A stretch of DNA of 64,000 nucleotides, taken from positions 9,904,670 to 9,968,669 of the forward strand of contig NC_087062.1 in assembly GCF_963678635.1 (NCBI RefSeq). The letters run 5' to 3'. The stretch is from Symsagittifera roscoffensis. Taxonomy: Eukaryota > Xenacoelomorpha > Acoela > Convolutidae. The notes under the pieces were generated by a model. The model had not been told where the DNA came from. It searched no databases and saw nothing but the letters and a program-made list of their open reading frames with translations. A program made the position numbers and the translations under genes. This document shows positions 40,432 through 51,514 of this stretch, piece by piece (position 1 is the stretch's first letter; every line of letters starts with the position of its first letter).

Positions 40432-40930
40432 GTGTCCCAAGACCACTGTCCCAAGACTAATGTCCCAAGGCTACTGTCCCAAGACTACTGTCCCAAGACT
40501 ACTGTCCCAAGACTACTGTCCCAAGACTACTGTCCCAAGACTAGTGTCCCAAGACTACTGTCCCAAGACTAGTGTCCCAAGGCCACTGTCCCAAGATCAA
40601 TGTCCCAAGACCACTGTCCCAAGACCAATGTCCCAAGACCAATGTCCCAAGACCACTGTCCCAAGACCAATGTCCCAAGACCACTGTCCCAAGACCAATG
40701 TCCCAAGACCAATGTCCCAAGACCACTTTCCCAAGACCAATGTCCCAAGACCACTGTCCCAAGACTGTTTCGTACCAAGACTGCTCTGGTCCAAGACTGT
40801 CCCAAGGCTGCACTGTCCCAAGACTGTCCCAAGACTGCTCTGTCCCGAGACTGTCCCAAGACCGTGTTGCTCCAAGACTGTCCCCAGACTGCAATGTCCC
40901 AAGACTTCTTCGGTACTGTCCCAAGACTTG
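40432..40930 (-). repeat. 14-bp minisatellite (GTCCCAAGACTACT) in the element M leader
   Basis: More than 30 units of GTCCCAAGAC followed by TACT, CAAT, CACT or similar. The units are regular to about 40760 and irregular in length after that. Because 14 is not a multiple of 3, all three frames are read in turn and stay open with a 14-residue protein period. Confidence 0.9.
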
Positions 40931-41822
40931 TCACTGAGTGTTTGGATATCGGATCTCTTCTTCTTCGTTGTAGGGACTATTAAACCACTGTACCTTTTTA
41001 CCACCACTTGAGCTCTAGCAAAAAATTTTCCCAAAATCCCTATCTTAATGGTCAAAACCCAAATACTAATCCCCCTGTATTTGTCTCCCTCTGTATGTTT
41101 CAGGCTATTTGAAACCCTAAATTCCCCGCAGGTATCTTGTGATCACCTGTTCGTTAAAATACCAACAACAAATTTTCACCAAAACATAAAAATTTAAACT
41201 GGAAAAATTTCAAAAACAGATGGATGAATTCTCCTGAAACTCAAGGTTGACCGATGTCAATCTTTGTCCGAAAAAAATGTCTGGTACCCGATTGCCACGC
41301 GTTTTCCTCCCCCCTGCTAGCGATCTTATGGGGTATCACAAAAACTGTCTATGTCCATTCCCCCCTACCGATCCGACCAGGGTACCTACCTTAACTTGAT
41401 TTTAATTTTGGATATCCGCTTCTTATAACCAACGCGTGTAAATATCTAATGTAACTAAATCGACGATGCCGAACAATTAGTTACTCTAACGTGTCCCCCC
41501 TTTTTACAATTTACAACCGCTAACCTCTAACCTAACCAGCCCCCCTGCTAACCTCCCCCTCTTTAGCCCCCCTTTTAAGCCAAAAAATCCCTTAAGCGCC
41601 GGGTGCTAAACCTCTCGAGAGAAAACCGTAGACTTGTTTCCAGGCCTGCTTGTGTAAAAACTTCCTCAAAACAATGGGGCTCCGCTTATCCAATTTTACA
41701 CTTATCTCCTATAACGTAATGTGGATTCTAACGATACCCGTTGCCCAACTTGAGAACACCCCTGTGCGTCCTCTTGTAGTGATCCTGTGCTGGTTGTCTC
41801 TGTTCTGCACTTGACAGCAGCA

Positions 41823-42009
41823 CCACTTTCCCACTTGGCTGGTCACCTCTTCCAGTCAAGTTTATAGTGGGTTCAGCTCAGTACTTCTGAACCACTTTCC
41901 CACTCGGCTGGTCACCTCTTCCAGTCAAGTCTCCTAGTGGTCCGGTTCGATCCTTGTGAACCACTTTCCCACTCGGCTGGTCACCCCTTCCAGTCAAGTC
42001 TCCTAGTGG
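41823..42009 (-). repeat. Three tandem 69-bp units with hairpin potential in the element M leader
   Basis: Units start at 41823, 41892 and 41961. Each has CCACT at its start pairing with AGTGG about 45 bases later, and an inner CTGG pairing with CCAG. The last two units are nearly identical. The arms are kept in all three (with AGTGG in slightly different context in unit 1). Confidence 0.75.
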
Positions 42010-42454
42010 TCCGGCTAGGTTGCAATCTATCTGAAAACCCTTAACAACGCCCCCCACTCGGGCACCTTATTGAAGTCACTGGTTTAAATTGCTAGATTGA
42101 TCGAAACGATCGGTCTTATAAAACAGTATGGGTATACTATTTAATTAATATAAAGGTTTGATCCAAATGATCCGGTATCATAGTCACTGTCTTTTCGTTT
42201 TATGGTTTTTGTTCCTTTTTCTATACTTTTTTCTTGTTTTTGTTTCCCTAGCTACCCCCCTTTACTCGGTTAGCTAGGCCTCGTTCGGAGAGCGTACCAG
42301 GAAGTTTTCTCAAGTTTTCTTAAAAAGCTATCACGATACAACCGGAAGGTTTACACGTTCCCCCTGAACCGTACCACCGGTACTCTAGAATGGGCATGCA
42401 GCTCGGAGCTAAGTCAAGTGGGTTCGACTCCGTAGTCATGATGTCGTAAAAACA

Positions 42455-42467
42455 CCCAGGAGCGCCA
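42455..42467 (-). promoter_or_regulatory. Candidate primer binding site (PBS), element M
   Basis: Eleven bases downstream of the 5' LTR, in element sense, TGGCGCTCCTGGG begins with the TGG expected to pair with a tRNA CCA end. I cannot name the tRNA. The gap is slightly longer than usual. Confidence 0.4.
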
Positions 42468-42478
42468 TAAAAACACTA

Positions 42479-43373
42479 TGTAACAGTCGCCTACTTCGGT
42501 CACATATGAGGATTAAGAAAAATAGGCCCTATAACCATTGGCTCAAGAGTCAGGGACACTATCTCTTGTGTTTTTCTACCTCAAAACGGTCGGAGCCAAT
42601 TCGGTTCGCTTGCGACATGAGAATAGAACCCGTTACAGCTTAAAGGCTACTACCAAAATCTCCCCCCACTCTAGAAAATAAGAACGTCCCCATACTTAGG
42701 TCTCGAAATACCCAAAATACACGAACGCCGTTAAAAACATGGTCGGAACAATCCGTTAAGTTACTTTTTATTGGACAGTGGAACTTTGATCCATTTCAGA
42801 TGGATCAACCTAAAACTCGCCTTATCTCAACATAACAATCATAAAACACACTCGAGAAAATTAAATTAGGGACTCACATGTTGATGCACTCGAGTACATG
42901 GAGTAATTAATTTGATAAGCAACTCGAGAATTAGATAATATAACTAGATAAGTTCAATACTAATCAGTTTTGATAACAGAAGTAAGTTCTGACTCAAGAA
43001 TTGGAGTTTTTGTAAGAACCATTGGGACACTCAAGCTGTCCACCTTTCCATTGAAGGTTCACTCTGGTTCGTTTCGAATAGTTGTTCTCTCTTCTTTTTA
43101 TTATCTCTCCTCCTATTTCGGGATAAGACAGCTCTACTCGTGTCTTATTTTGTATCTGGAAATTGCGAATAGCAATTTCCTGCTGTTTTCTGAAGTATTT
43201 TCCCGCAATTGTAAATTCGGTCGTTCTGATTTTTCACTTTGTGTTTTCAGTTGGTGCGAGAAAACTGAGCATGACAGGCTCCATTCGAAATTTTGAAAAT
43301 TAAAACTTCACTCCAAAATTACGTATTTTCGTGTCCCTCAAGGTCAAACTTCCAGATATGACCGACTGGCACA
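42479..43373 (-). repeat. 5' LTR of element M (895 bp)
   Basis: The same length and ends as 20821-21715. In element sense it begins TGTGCCAGTCGG at 43373 and ends CGACTGTTACA at 42479. A TATA-like GATACAAAATA at about 43150-43165 lies upstream of the conserved GAGTAGAGCTGTC, similar in arrangement to P. Hairpin 42786-42808 and AATAAA 42772-42767 are conserved. Confidence 0.95.
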
Positions 43374-44290
43374 ACTCTAGATGGTGGTGTTTCGACATTC
43401 TTATCTTCTTCATTTTCGGTACCATTACAAAACTTATCGCTTGTTGTTTCGTCATCATTTTTCTCGTCGCTGGCATTATTGGAGCTTGGTTTTTGTGGGT
43501 ACTGATTATTTGGATTATTGGTTATTTGGTTTCCTATGTTGCACCAATCATCGTGATGACCTTTTTCTTGGCGTCCAGACATCTTGCATTTTTGACATTC
43601 ATGTAGTGAAGGTATCTGAAACGAGATTTCTACACCTTCTCACATTTTGAAGCCATCCATTCTCGATTTGTAAGACCAGTCCGTCAGCTTTTTCTCTTGT
43701 TCTTCGTTTTGAATTTTAACTTCTAAAATGGCTCTTCCTGTGTAAATATACTGACCCGGTTCAGTTACGATACAAGTCTCATGTTGGAATATGGGAATAT
43801 GGGAAAATTATGTCTTCTGGCAAACATAAGGCAAGTTCGACAATTTGATTTTGGCTAGTTTAGGGTAAATGTTCTTGGGTCTATGAGACCTTGGAAAGCA
43901 TCCCATGGGAAATACCGTCCTGTTAAGTAGAATGATTCCTTCGCTTTTGATGCTAGTTATGAGTTGCTCTGCTTCGGGGGGAGCAATTACTGTCAGTGTA
44001 CGAAGTTTGCGGTCATCAGTTATTGTTTTTGAGATTGTCATCTTCTGTTGCATTGTTGTGGGGAATTGTTTAAGTATATCGGAAGCACAACTCCGATAAG
44101 CCTGCGACAGATTTTCAGCTGACTTTACATTTTCTCTCGAGAATGGGGGGATTATTTTGATTATTTGGATTTGTTTTGTTTCTGTTGTCGATTTGTTTGC
44201 TGTTAGCGCATTTCTGAATTTTGTCTCCGTTTCAATCAGCACTTCATGAGTAATTGGTAGCTGAGACTCCGTCAGTTGTTGTTGACTAAT
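43374..44290 (-). pseudogene. LINE ORF1 (Gag-like), upstream of the LTR insertion
   Basis: The frame 44242-43808 is open (144 codons; a GTG start is unlikely). After a shift the sense continues at about 43720-43374, with CQKCKMSGRQEKGHHDDWC, a CCHC-like knuckle, followed by an Asn/Glu/Thr-rich tail cut at 43374 by the M LTR. It would be an RNA-binding ORF1 protein. A stop at about 44296 in this frame suggests the copy is 5' truncated or mutated there. Confidence 0.65.
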
Positions 44291-47000
44291 GACTTGGTTT
44301 TACTCAGTGGGGGCAAAAGAGCCTTCACCCAGAGATTTACTTGAAAAAAAAATTAGATTTTTTTCGTTCAAAATGAAGAAATCAGAAGGCAAAAACATTA
44401 ACTATATTGCACGTGCGTTTTACATTTTATTGTTTTACTTAGGAAAGAGTTTAATTTCTATTTTTGAATATAGTTTTTCGTATCTTTTAAACTACAGAAG
44501 CATGTCTGTCTCATACATATTGCATGATGAATAAAGATAAAATTTTATTACACATTTGTCCATTTATTGGATGTTTAATTTACTCTTTCTTTCTTCAATA
44601 AAGATAAAATGATACATTTCTGAGAAATAGTTTAGCGAGAAAAAAGCGTTCATACCATTTTTTAGTTTTCGGTCATTTTCGGTGATATACCATTTTAACT
44701 GTACACAGGCAGCCTTTGCAAATATTAAAAATAATAATTTTTAACAAATTATGGCTGAGACATCAAACAGAAATCGCAGGTAAGTAATATAGTTTCAAAA
44801 AAATAAAGCAATTGGGGAAGTTCACATTTGGTTCTTCTGCCGTTTTACCGATTTTTCTCTGTTCTGTATTTCAAAGTTGTATCCACGTAATAGAATTGCT
44901 ATGAATGTTAGTATGTGGCTGGATTACGCGAAACAAACATTTTTTGTGCTCATGTACCAATTCGTAAAACCAATGTCTGCAAAATTGATGTTAATGTGCT
45001 TAAAAATGGTATGAAACAATAGAAGAGCATTAAGTGTCTCTGTGTTTTTGCCGTATATGCCTTATGGTATTTTTAAAATCTTAGTTGTGATTAACCATTG
45101 TCTCGAATAAAAATGCGGATTGAACATTTGAATAGTCAGTTATGACTTTGTAAAAGTAGGTTTCTCCAACGTGTTAAAATTCTCAAAGTTTACAAAAGGA
45201 TATCAAACTTTGCGGCTGAATCCAAAAAAGGTTGCGTATTTTTTTTAAATCAATGTTGGTAACAAATGAAATTTATCTTTTTTACGCTTAGAAATTTTAT
45301 TCTACCGAAATGATTTTGGCTTATGTTTTGTCGGTTTAGTGAAACTATTTTGCATCGGCTTAACGGCAAATATTGTTTATTTTTTTTTGAATTATTCAGG
45401 ACGGTTGAAGATTAAGAAGTGAAAATTAAACAATTTTATTGCTCATTTTTTTATGATAATTTCTTTTCCAAATTTTTCTCCCGTGACAATTTTTTTACCG
45501 GTTAGATTTGAATTGTCGAACTTTCGTTTGTCTGCTCAAAATTTGTCGGCTTAGTTGCCACATCACGAAATTCGCTTATGCTGTAAGCAATTTTTATTGT
45601 AGTTGCTAGTGCAATTATTTTTCAATGTTATTTTTAGGAGGATTTTGAAATTTTTTCATTAAATCGACTTTGTTCGGCCTAACTTGTGTCTGCTCAAAGG
45701 CTGTCGCTTTAAATGTCTTATCACGGGTTTTTCTTGTTCTGTAAAAACTTTCCTCAAAGTTAAAAGTTCATGTGTTGTTCCTTAGGAGGGACTAAGAACT
45801 TAAAATATTTGTTTTATAAAATCTTTTTTAGATAAAACTTTTCGATAAAAATCTTTTTTTTATATAATACTTGTGTCTGCTGCAAGATTTTCGGCTTTGT
45901 TTTCTTCTGTTGCTACTCAAGTTTTCGAATGTCTGGCACATTGCCTTGAATGAACTTCTACCGAGACTTATGAAAATATTAAGTTTTGTTAGACGTTTTT
46001 TTTTAAACTTTTAATGTCTTTCGACGTATGCTTCATCATGCGTTGTCTCGCAAATGATGTGAAGCTCCGCGAAACCTCTGCGTAAAATTTTTGTGTAAAA
46101 GATGTGTTAGACGCGTTTTATGGTGTCTAATTAATCTGTACATATTAATTTAGCTTTTCGTAGCCTGAGGATGCACAAAAAATATGCGAAGACGTTTGTT
46201 GTATTTACAATTTCAATGCAATTTCGAGTAGTTAATCGATTAGTTCAAATAAATATTTTTGGCGCTTCGGCCTTTCTTTCAGTAGCTGTGATCTCTAGTT
46301 CATCATAACTAGGTTCGAATTAGCTAAAAGCGTGAGCTCTTTCCTTTTGTAGTTTCGCAGGAAATATAGCTCCTGAATAATGAAATGGCGATAATTTTTG
46401 TTTCCATTATTTTGTGGTTATTTTGCTGTCGAGTATTGTTATTTGTAGTAAGTTGGAAAGAGCCGAAACATGTTAGGCGTAATCAATAAGCAGAGTAATT
46501 TTGGGGCGTTTATCGTATGTAATATTCTATCGAATATACATAGTCGTTCAAAAACATAGCCTCAATAAAAGAATGTCGTTTAATTTTCTCTTTAGAGGCT
46601 GCTTAATTTCAGTTGAACAGTTTCAATCAAGAATTTCGGACAACCATATTTCATGGTTGGTATGTTATGGTACATGCTTTGAGGATTTTTTCTGTTGAAT
46701 TGAAAAGTTTGTTTCTGTTGGTTTCAAATGTATGGGTAGAAAGCATCGAGGAATGAAATTATAAAAGGAAAGAAGACGAGTAGAAAGGAAAAAAGTGTCA
46801 CTTTAAGAAATTTGACCAATCAGAAGATCCATTAGATCTAAGAAATTGTTGTTGCACCTCGTGGACTCTTGACAATAATGGATTTGTTTATTCGGTTTTG
46901 TTCTGAGTTTTGTCTAGTCGCTAGTCCAGTATTATTGGTCCCGCGAGTGATAAGTAGGGCATGTCACTAATGTCGGGTAATGAAACGTCGTTTTAACACT
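44291..47000. other. AT-rich stretch without recognisable genes
   Basis: I see no convincing coding region on either strand. The short frame 44289-44534 is hydrophobic and AT-driven. From about 45300 to 45950 a decayed motif recurs several times (for example CGGCTTAGTTGC and GTCTGCTCAAA), similar to 54020-54550. Confidence 0.6.
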
Positions 47001-47029
47001 GATAGATGTTGCGCGTCATTGGGTTCTAG
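47001..47029 (+). repeat. 29-bp direct repeat, left copy
   Basis: GATAGATGTTGCGCGTCATT plus GGGTTCTAG is identical to 47559-47587. Together the two copies bracket a 529-bp segment, as a target-site duplication would. Confidence 0.85.
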
Positions 47030-47558
47030 CCTAGGCCGCACTGTCGGGCAGATATACTCTTATGAAACCAGTTGGTGCGTAGCCGACTGCAATCGGATAA
47101 ATCAGGCGATAGAAGGAAGAGGCTTTGAAGAAAGCAATGTACGAGTTTGAGGAAAAATGTCGTGACATGAAAGAAAAAAAGTGCCGCTTTTGGAACAAAG
47201 GAAATCTCGAAAATAAAAAATGCTACTGTACCCTCCGCCAGGCGGGGAAGAGCTTTGTATGCCCAGGATGCCAAAAGGGCTTTCCAGAAAAGTGCCCTCT
47301 GACAAACCACTTCAAGACCGATAAAAGTCGAAACCGGAACTACAACAGCATTACCACAAACTGAACTGCTTCACGGGCCCAAGGCCGAAGGTCAGTTGCC
47401 CGGGATGTGGAAGACAGAAAACGACGAACAACTCAGCCAGACATTTGACTAGGAAAGGACGTCAAGCTCCGAATCTCCAAACCCAAGGCCCCAGGGCGTT
47501 AATCGGAACAAGACAAGACAAAAAGGTATTCAGTTTTTTCGGTCTGCCTGGACAGTTG
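47030..47558 (+). mobile_element. 529-bp insert with zinc-finger-like coding fragment
   Basis: It is less AT-rich than its surroundings. The frame 47125-47364 encodes a Lys-rich segment with CRFWNKG, CYCTLRQ and FVCPGCQKGFPEKCPLTNHF. One frame over, at 47370-47560, comes VSCPGCGRQKTTNNSARHL. The two CPGC units look like degenerate C2H2-type fingers of a mobile-element protein interrupted by a frameshift. There is no poly(A) tail and no terminal inverted repeat. It may be a truncated retroelement copy, or unique DNA caught between a duplicated 29-mer. Confidence 0.45.
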
Positions 47559-47587
47559 GATAGATGTTGCGCGTCATTGGGTTCTAG
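47559..47587 (+). repeat. 29-bp direct repeat, right copy
   Basis: An exact copy of 47001-47029. Confidence 0.85.
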
Positions 47588-47799
47588 ATCGCAAGCAATG
47601 CATGTTTTTGCGACTAGTTACTATTCAGGATAAGTGAATATCTAGATCGTAGATGTGTGAGTGTGCTCCTATCATTAATATTGTTTGTGCTCCTATATTT
47701 ATTGTTTGTTCTTGAAATTTTATAGTGCAATCTCTCATAATTTCACTATTTAGGTGTTTCGAGGACCATTCTACATTAATATACGTTCATAACTAAATC

Positions 47800-50300
47800 A
47801 GTTGGCTTGACTAAGGCTTGTTCTCTCGTATTTTGTTTTCCATGTCACTCTCAGTAATCGACTGCTCTGTAATTTCTAACTTTCATGGTTTTTGCAGTCC
47901 GGAAAATAGCTTCCGCTGTGGAATTGTTTGGCAAGCATATCGTTAGGCTCTTGAATAGTGAAGTGTGGGTTTCATTGTTTATATAATCTATGTTCGTCAT
48001 TTTAACACATCGAGCTATAGATGTAATTACATTGTCTTGTTTGACAGAATTTTTACCGGTTGGTTTTGCTTAAACTTGGAGAGCAGATAACCGCTGTGTA
48101 GTTTATCACGCCACTGTTGCAGTTCATCATGCAACCGTTGAATACTTTTTGATTAATGACTAGTGTCTTTTTTTCGCAACCGCCTTTGCATATTTTTCAA
48201 GATGGCGTTTTTGGCCTGAATTCGTCCGCAATTGTTAATTGTGTTTGTTTCAAGTGTGAATTTGTTATCCTAGTTAGCACTCAGGTGTATAGCTCAATTG
48301 GGCGCTAACCGGATCTCATGTTCTTCTTTTCATATTTTAAGTGACTAGCTGAATATTTTGCGTAGCTTAAGATTGAAGCCCATATATTAGTTGAAGCGTT
48401 TAGGCGAAACAACACCACCTTGTGGTACGCCTTGTTTAATTTTCTTCATGTCAGGTTTTTGGTCTCTAAATTCAAGATAAGTGAAGCTTCCTTGCATCTA
48501 GGATAACAGCCATCGCTTAGTGTTGGTGTAAAGTTTGAATTGGACCTTTTGCTATGAAGGAAACTATGGGTTGCTGCATCAAAGGTAGCAATGATATAGT
48601 GCTATTAAATGGGTTATTTGACTTGATTTTTCATGATTCAGTCGTTTGGTTAGTTGATAATTGATGCAGTTTAGTGCAGTCACGGTAGAGCGAGTTTTCA
48701 AAAATCTCTGTGGTGGTCGGATAATTGTATATTTTAGCATAATTCATCGTTTCAACTTTTTTGGCGATAGGCGATAATGGATCTCCAGATTCTTTAAATA
48801 TGGTTTTTAACATTCTCAAGTTCTTCAACTGGTTTGGGCAGTAGAATTTGGGTCACGATAAAATAAGTGGATGAGAAAATTTTGGTTTAGGCCTAAGGAG
48901 TTTATTTTTATAGATATCTTATTGGCTCTCTGTAACATATAGATACCTTATTGGCTTCTTTGTTGCGTAAAGTTATGTTTTTTGCCAGTTTTTTTCTGAG
49001 TGAGGAGTGAACTGCTCGTGAAAACATTTTGTCTATAATTTTGCGTCGTATTTTAGGGTGTTATTTAATCAGATTGTCTTGCTGGGTGTTTTCTTTGTGG
49101 ATTCGTCCTGACAGAAATTTAATGGTGGACCAAACTTTGCTTGATGGTTTTTGGTAGCTTTTTTGAGAAAAATTTTTCATTTTTACACCCCTTATTTTGA
49201 TTAAGTCTAGTGTTTTTAGAGGACATAAATATGGTTGTCCTGGGTGTTTCTTTTGGGAGTAATTATTTCTTTTGTAGTTTTTACGGTTTTAGAAAGCAGA
49301 GACGTGGGTTGATTTTGAGCTTGCGTCCTTGAGAAATGTGACGGGAGGCAGCAGCTTCGATTATGATTTTTCGTTATAACTTTTGGTCCCGAGCAGTTTG
49401 TGCCTTCGATTTCCAAGCTCATTTGCTCGGTTTCTTCTCAAAAATTTACCCAATCAGCTTTGCGAAGGTTAATTAAGTTTCTTTTGTGTGATTCTCCACT
49501 CGTATCTAATTCGCAAGTTACCTTGATTGTTATTGGGAGATGACGAGAGCTCTGCATCTGTTATGCTGATTTATTTACTTTCATTCGAAACAATAAGGTC
49601 CGACTCATAGAATCCATGGCCTAAGTTTTCACCGCTGAAGTCGTTTTTGTTTTCATATCTGTGTCCGTAGCCAGACTGTGGGGATTCGTAGACATTTTTT
49701 AAGTTAATATGTGTTTTCCGATTTTAATTCGATTCTAATTTGTTTGAGATGTTTGTCTTAGCTGTTGCTCTATTTTAGGTTAATATGTGTTTTCCTATTT
49801 TAATTCGATTCCAATTTGTTCGAGGTGTTCGTCTTAGCTGTTGCTCTATTTTAGTATATGGAGATTAATAGTTTCTTTATCGATTAATGCAATTTTAGCA
49901 GGTTTTTGACCTCTATTTGGTATCCAGGTGATTTTTTTTCTCTTGAATTCAGCTCATACTGTTTTGCAGTTTGATGTTCATACTATTTTGATGTTGATTC
50001 TTGTTAGTTGTCATTTATTGTGTGATTCTATCGATTGTTTTACTTAGACTATAAGCGTTTAATTGAAATGTTTTGGATTCGGTAGTTTCAATTGGCCCTG
50101 GCGGGTTTGAAGTTGAGTATGGTCTAGCAGTTGATCGGCCGTAGTCAAAATTTTCTTAGTAGAAACTTTTACTCCACTATTGGGGCTTTTCCAGTTTCGT
50201 ACATTGATGATGGAACCATCCTCCGTAGTGGCATCGATTTTTAAATTGTTTTTAACGGAAACTTTGCTGACAGACCTAGTTGAGGTCGATGCTTTGAGTT
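47800..50300 (-). pseudogene. Second, strongly decayed LINE (endonuclease-RT remnant)
   Basis: No long frame survives, but the minus strand at 48450-48390 reads IKQGVPQGGVVSPKRFN, the RT motif before YxDD. Upstream in sense are EFRDQKPDMKK, TFDAATHSFL and RSTVTALNCINYQL, the expected RT blocks in the right order up to about 48720. Near 49540-49960 pieces such as TWIPNRGQKPAKIA and ISITDAELSS fit the end of an AP-endonuclease. The style is Jockey-like and different from the LINE at 17-20.8 kb. It is an old copy. Confidence 0.6.
49705..49855 (+). repeat. 76-bp tandem duplication inside the decayed LINE
   Basis: Two adjacent copies of TTAATATGTGTTTTCC...GCTGTTGCTCTATTTTAG differ at about five positions. 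Confidence 0.8.
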
Positions 50301-50529
50301 TGTTTCAGTAGACTGCAATGCTTTCTATGATTAGCATAGTAGCAAGGCCGTGAATAATCTCGCAATTGCGACGGTTGTAGATTGCATTCATCCTCCAGAA
50401 CCGGACCGGTGAACTAAAATACGTTATGGTTTTCAGCTAAATGTACACCTAAAAAGGACTATGTTGGCCTCTCGGTGTTCTCCCAAGCGATGTAGATGTG
50501 TATCTGTAACAAAGCGATGTAGATCTGTA

Positions 50530-50935
50530 ACCTTTGATTAACAACTTAATGTTTTTTTTCATATTAATAACTTTATTTTTATTTCATTTATTAAAATATT
50601 GATGATTTTTAGAATTATTTGTATTATGTCTATCTGAATATTTGGAATTCTTATTGTTGCGATCATTCGAAATTTGATTAATAATTCAATGTTTTTTCCT
50701 TATTAATAACTTTATTTTCATTTAATTTATTTTAATTTTGATGATTTTTAGAAAAAAAATTTTTTTATGTCTATCTGATTTTTTGGAGCTCCGTTTGTTG
50801 CGACCAATCACAATTTGGAGGAACTTTCTATTCGGGTGTGTTTTAGTTTTTTCTTTTTTTTTGCTCCGACCTTTGAAAATAGGGAGGAAATTTGTATTCG
50901 GGTGTGTTTTAGTTTTTTTCTTCTTTTTGTTTTCC
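50530..50935 (+). repeat. Two nested tandem duplications (about 145 bp and 65 bp)
   Basis: The block with TTAATAACTTTATTTT...ATGATTTTTAGAA...ATGTCTATCTGA occurs twice (about 50538-50680 and 50681-50815). Then a block with TTCGGGTGTGTTTTAGTTTT occurs twice (50815-50935). Confidence 0.75.
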
Positions 50936-50938
50936 ACG

Positions 50939-51479
50939 CAAAATTGGGTACCACAAATAATTATCGGACTGGGTTGAGTGATATATCACATTGAAGCCCT
51001 TGCAGTCGTGATTCTAACGATCTTAAAAAATGTCTAACAAATTTTCCCATTGTCGAGAAAAACCGGCTTGAAGTTTTCTATTTTTGGTCTAATTTCGAAC
51101 TAAATTGGCGTGAGCGTGTAGGCTTACAAGCTGATTTTTGCCTAATTTTAGACCTTAAAACTTAATTTTCAGCCTGTAAACTAGTTTTGGGAACCAAAAA
51201 TTTCAAAAAATTCAAAATTTTTCTGCAAAAATTTTTGAAAAAAAAATTTTAAGTTTTATTTTTCTTGTCATTTTTCTACAAAAATTTTGGTCCAATTTGC
51301 TTATATTACTATTACTATCAAATATGCATAAATGATATTTTTACGTCAGATCTTTTTATCACACCAAGCATAAAAAACTACATCAATTGGAAAAAAAACT
51401 TTCTAAACCGTAGTTTTCTAAAGACTATCTATGGTCGGAACATTCTGTGCTACTAGCACAGTAACCGGGTATCCTTGTT
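50939..51479 (+). repeat. Dispersed repeat family R1, copy a
   Basis: It begins GCAAAATTGGGTACCACAAA and ends ACCGGGTATCCTTGTT. Near the end CTGTGC-TACTA-GCACAG (51445-51461) is a perfect 6-bp hairpin. Copies: b 51515-52026 (direct, adjacent), c 61247-61640 (inverted), and an end-only piece at about 63440-63499. No protein is coded. It is probably non-autonomous. Confidence 0.7.
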
Positions 51480-51514
51480 TTACTTTTTCTTTTTGTTCTC
51501 ATGTTAAATCAGCT

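Larger units (their letters stand above)
40144..42478 (-). other. 2.3-kb 5' leader of element M
   Basis: This is the non-coding stretch between the 5' LTR and the gag ATG. It holds the PBS candidate (42467-42455), a threefold 69-bp repeat (41823-42009), several C-rich runs, and the 14-bp GTCCCAAGAC array (40432-40930). The repeat-derived open frames at 40460-41055 on both strands are by-products of the array. The leader is several times longer than usual for Ty3/gypsy. Confidence 0.8.
20821..43373 (-). mobile_element. Element M: complete 22.5-kb Ty3/gypsy LTR retrotransposon
   Basis: Two 895-bp LTRs in the same orientation (20821-21715 and 42479-43373) bound gag, pr, RT, RNase H, integrase with a macro-like C-terminus, ORF2 with SGNH domains, and ORF3. 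Typical Ty3/gypsy elements are about 5-8 kb. Here the added block from 31349 to 22291 alone is 9 kb. The LTRs differ at about 28 positions by eye (about 3%), so insertion is not very old, yet pol carries several shifts and stops. No clear target-site duplication is seen: flanks are AAAAT (20816-20820) and ACTCT (43374-43378). Confidence 0.93.

Noticed and set aside
40432-40930. CRISPR-like repeat array
   Set aside because: Units are contiguous 14-mers without unique spacers, and the context is a eukaryotic retrotransposon leader.
40460-41055. Overlapping open frames of 120-180 codons on both strands
   Set aside because: They arise from the 14-bp array, which has no stop in any frame. Pro/Gln/Lys or Leu/Gly/Trp periodic translations are by-products.
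42400-42445. tRNA-like B box GGTTCGACTCC in the leader
   Set aside because: The flanks cannot form a T-stem, and no A box or cloverleaf can be built.
44289-44534. 81-codon hydrophobic frame that could be a small membrane protein
   Set aside because: AT-rich composition, no plausible promoter, splice context or homologous copy in the window.
48285-48330. tRNA-like A box TAGCTCAATTGG
   Set aside because: No matching B box or anticodon arm downstream; it lies in the decayed LINE. At best a chance or SINE-like fragment.
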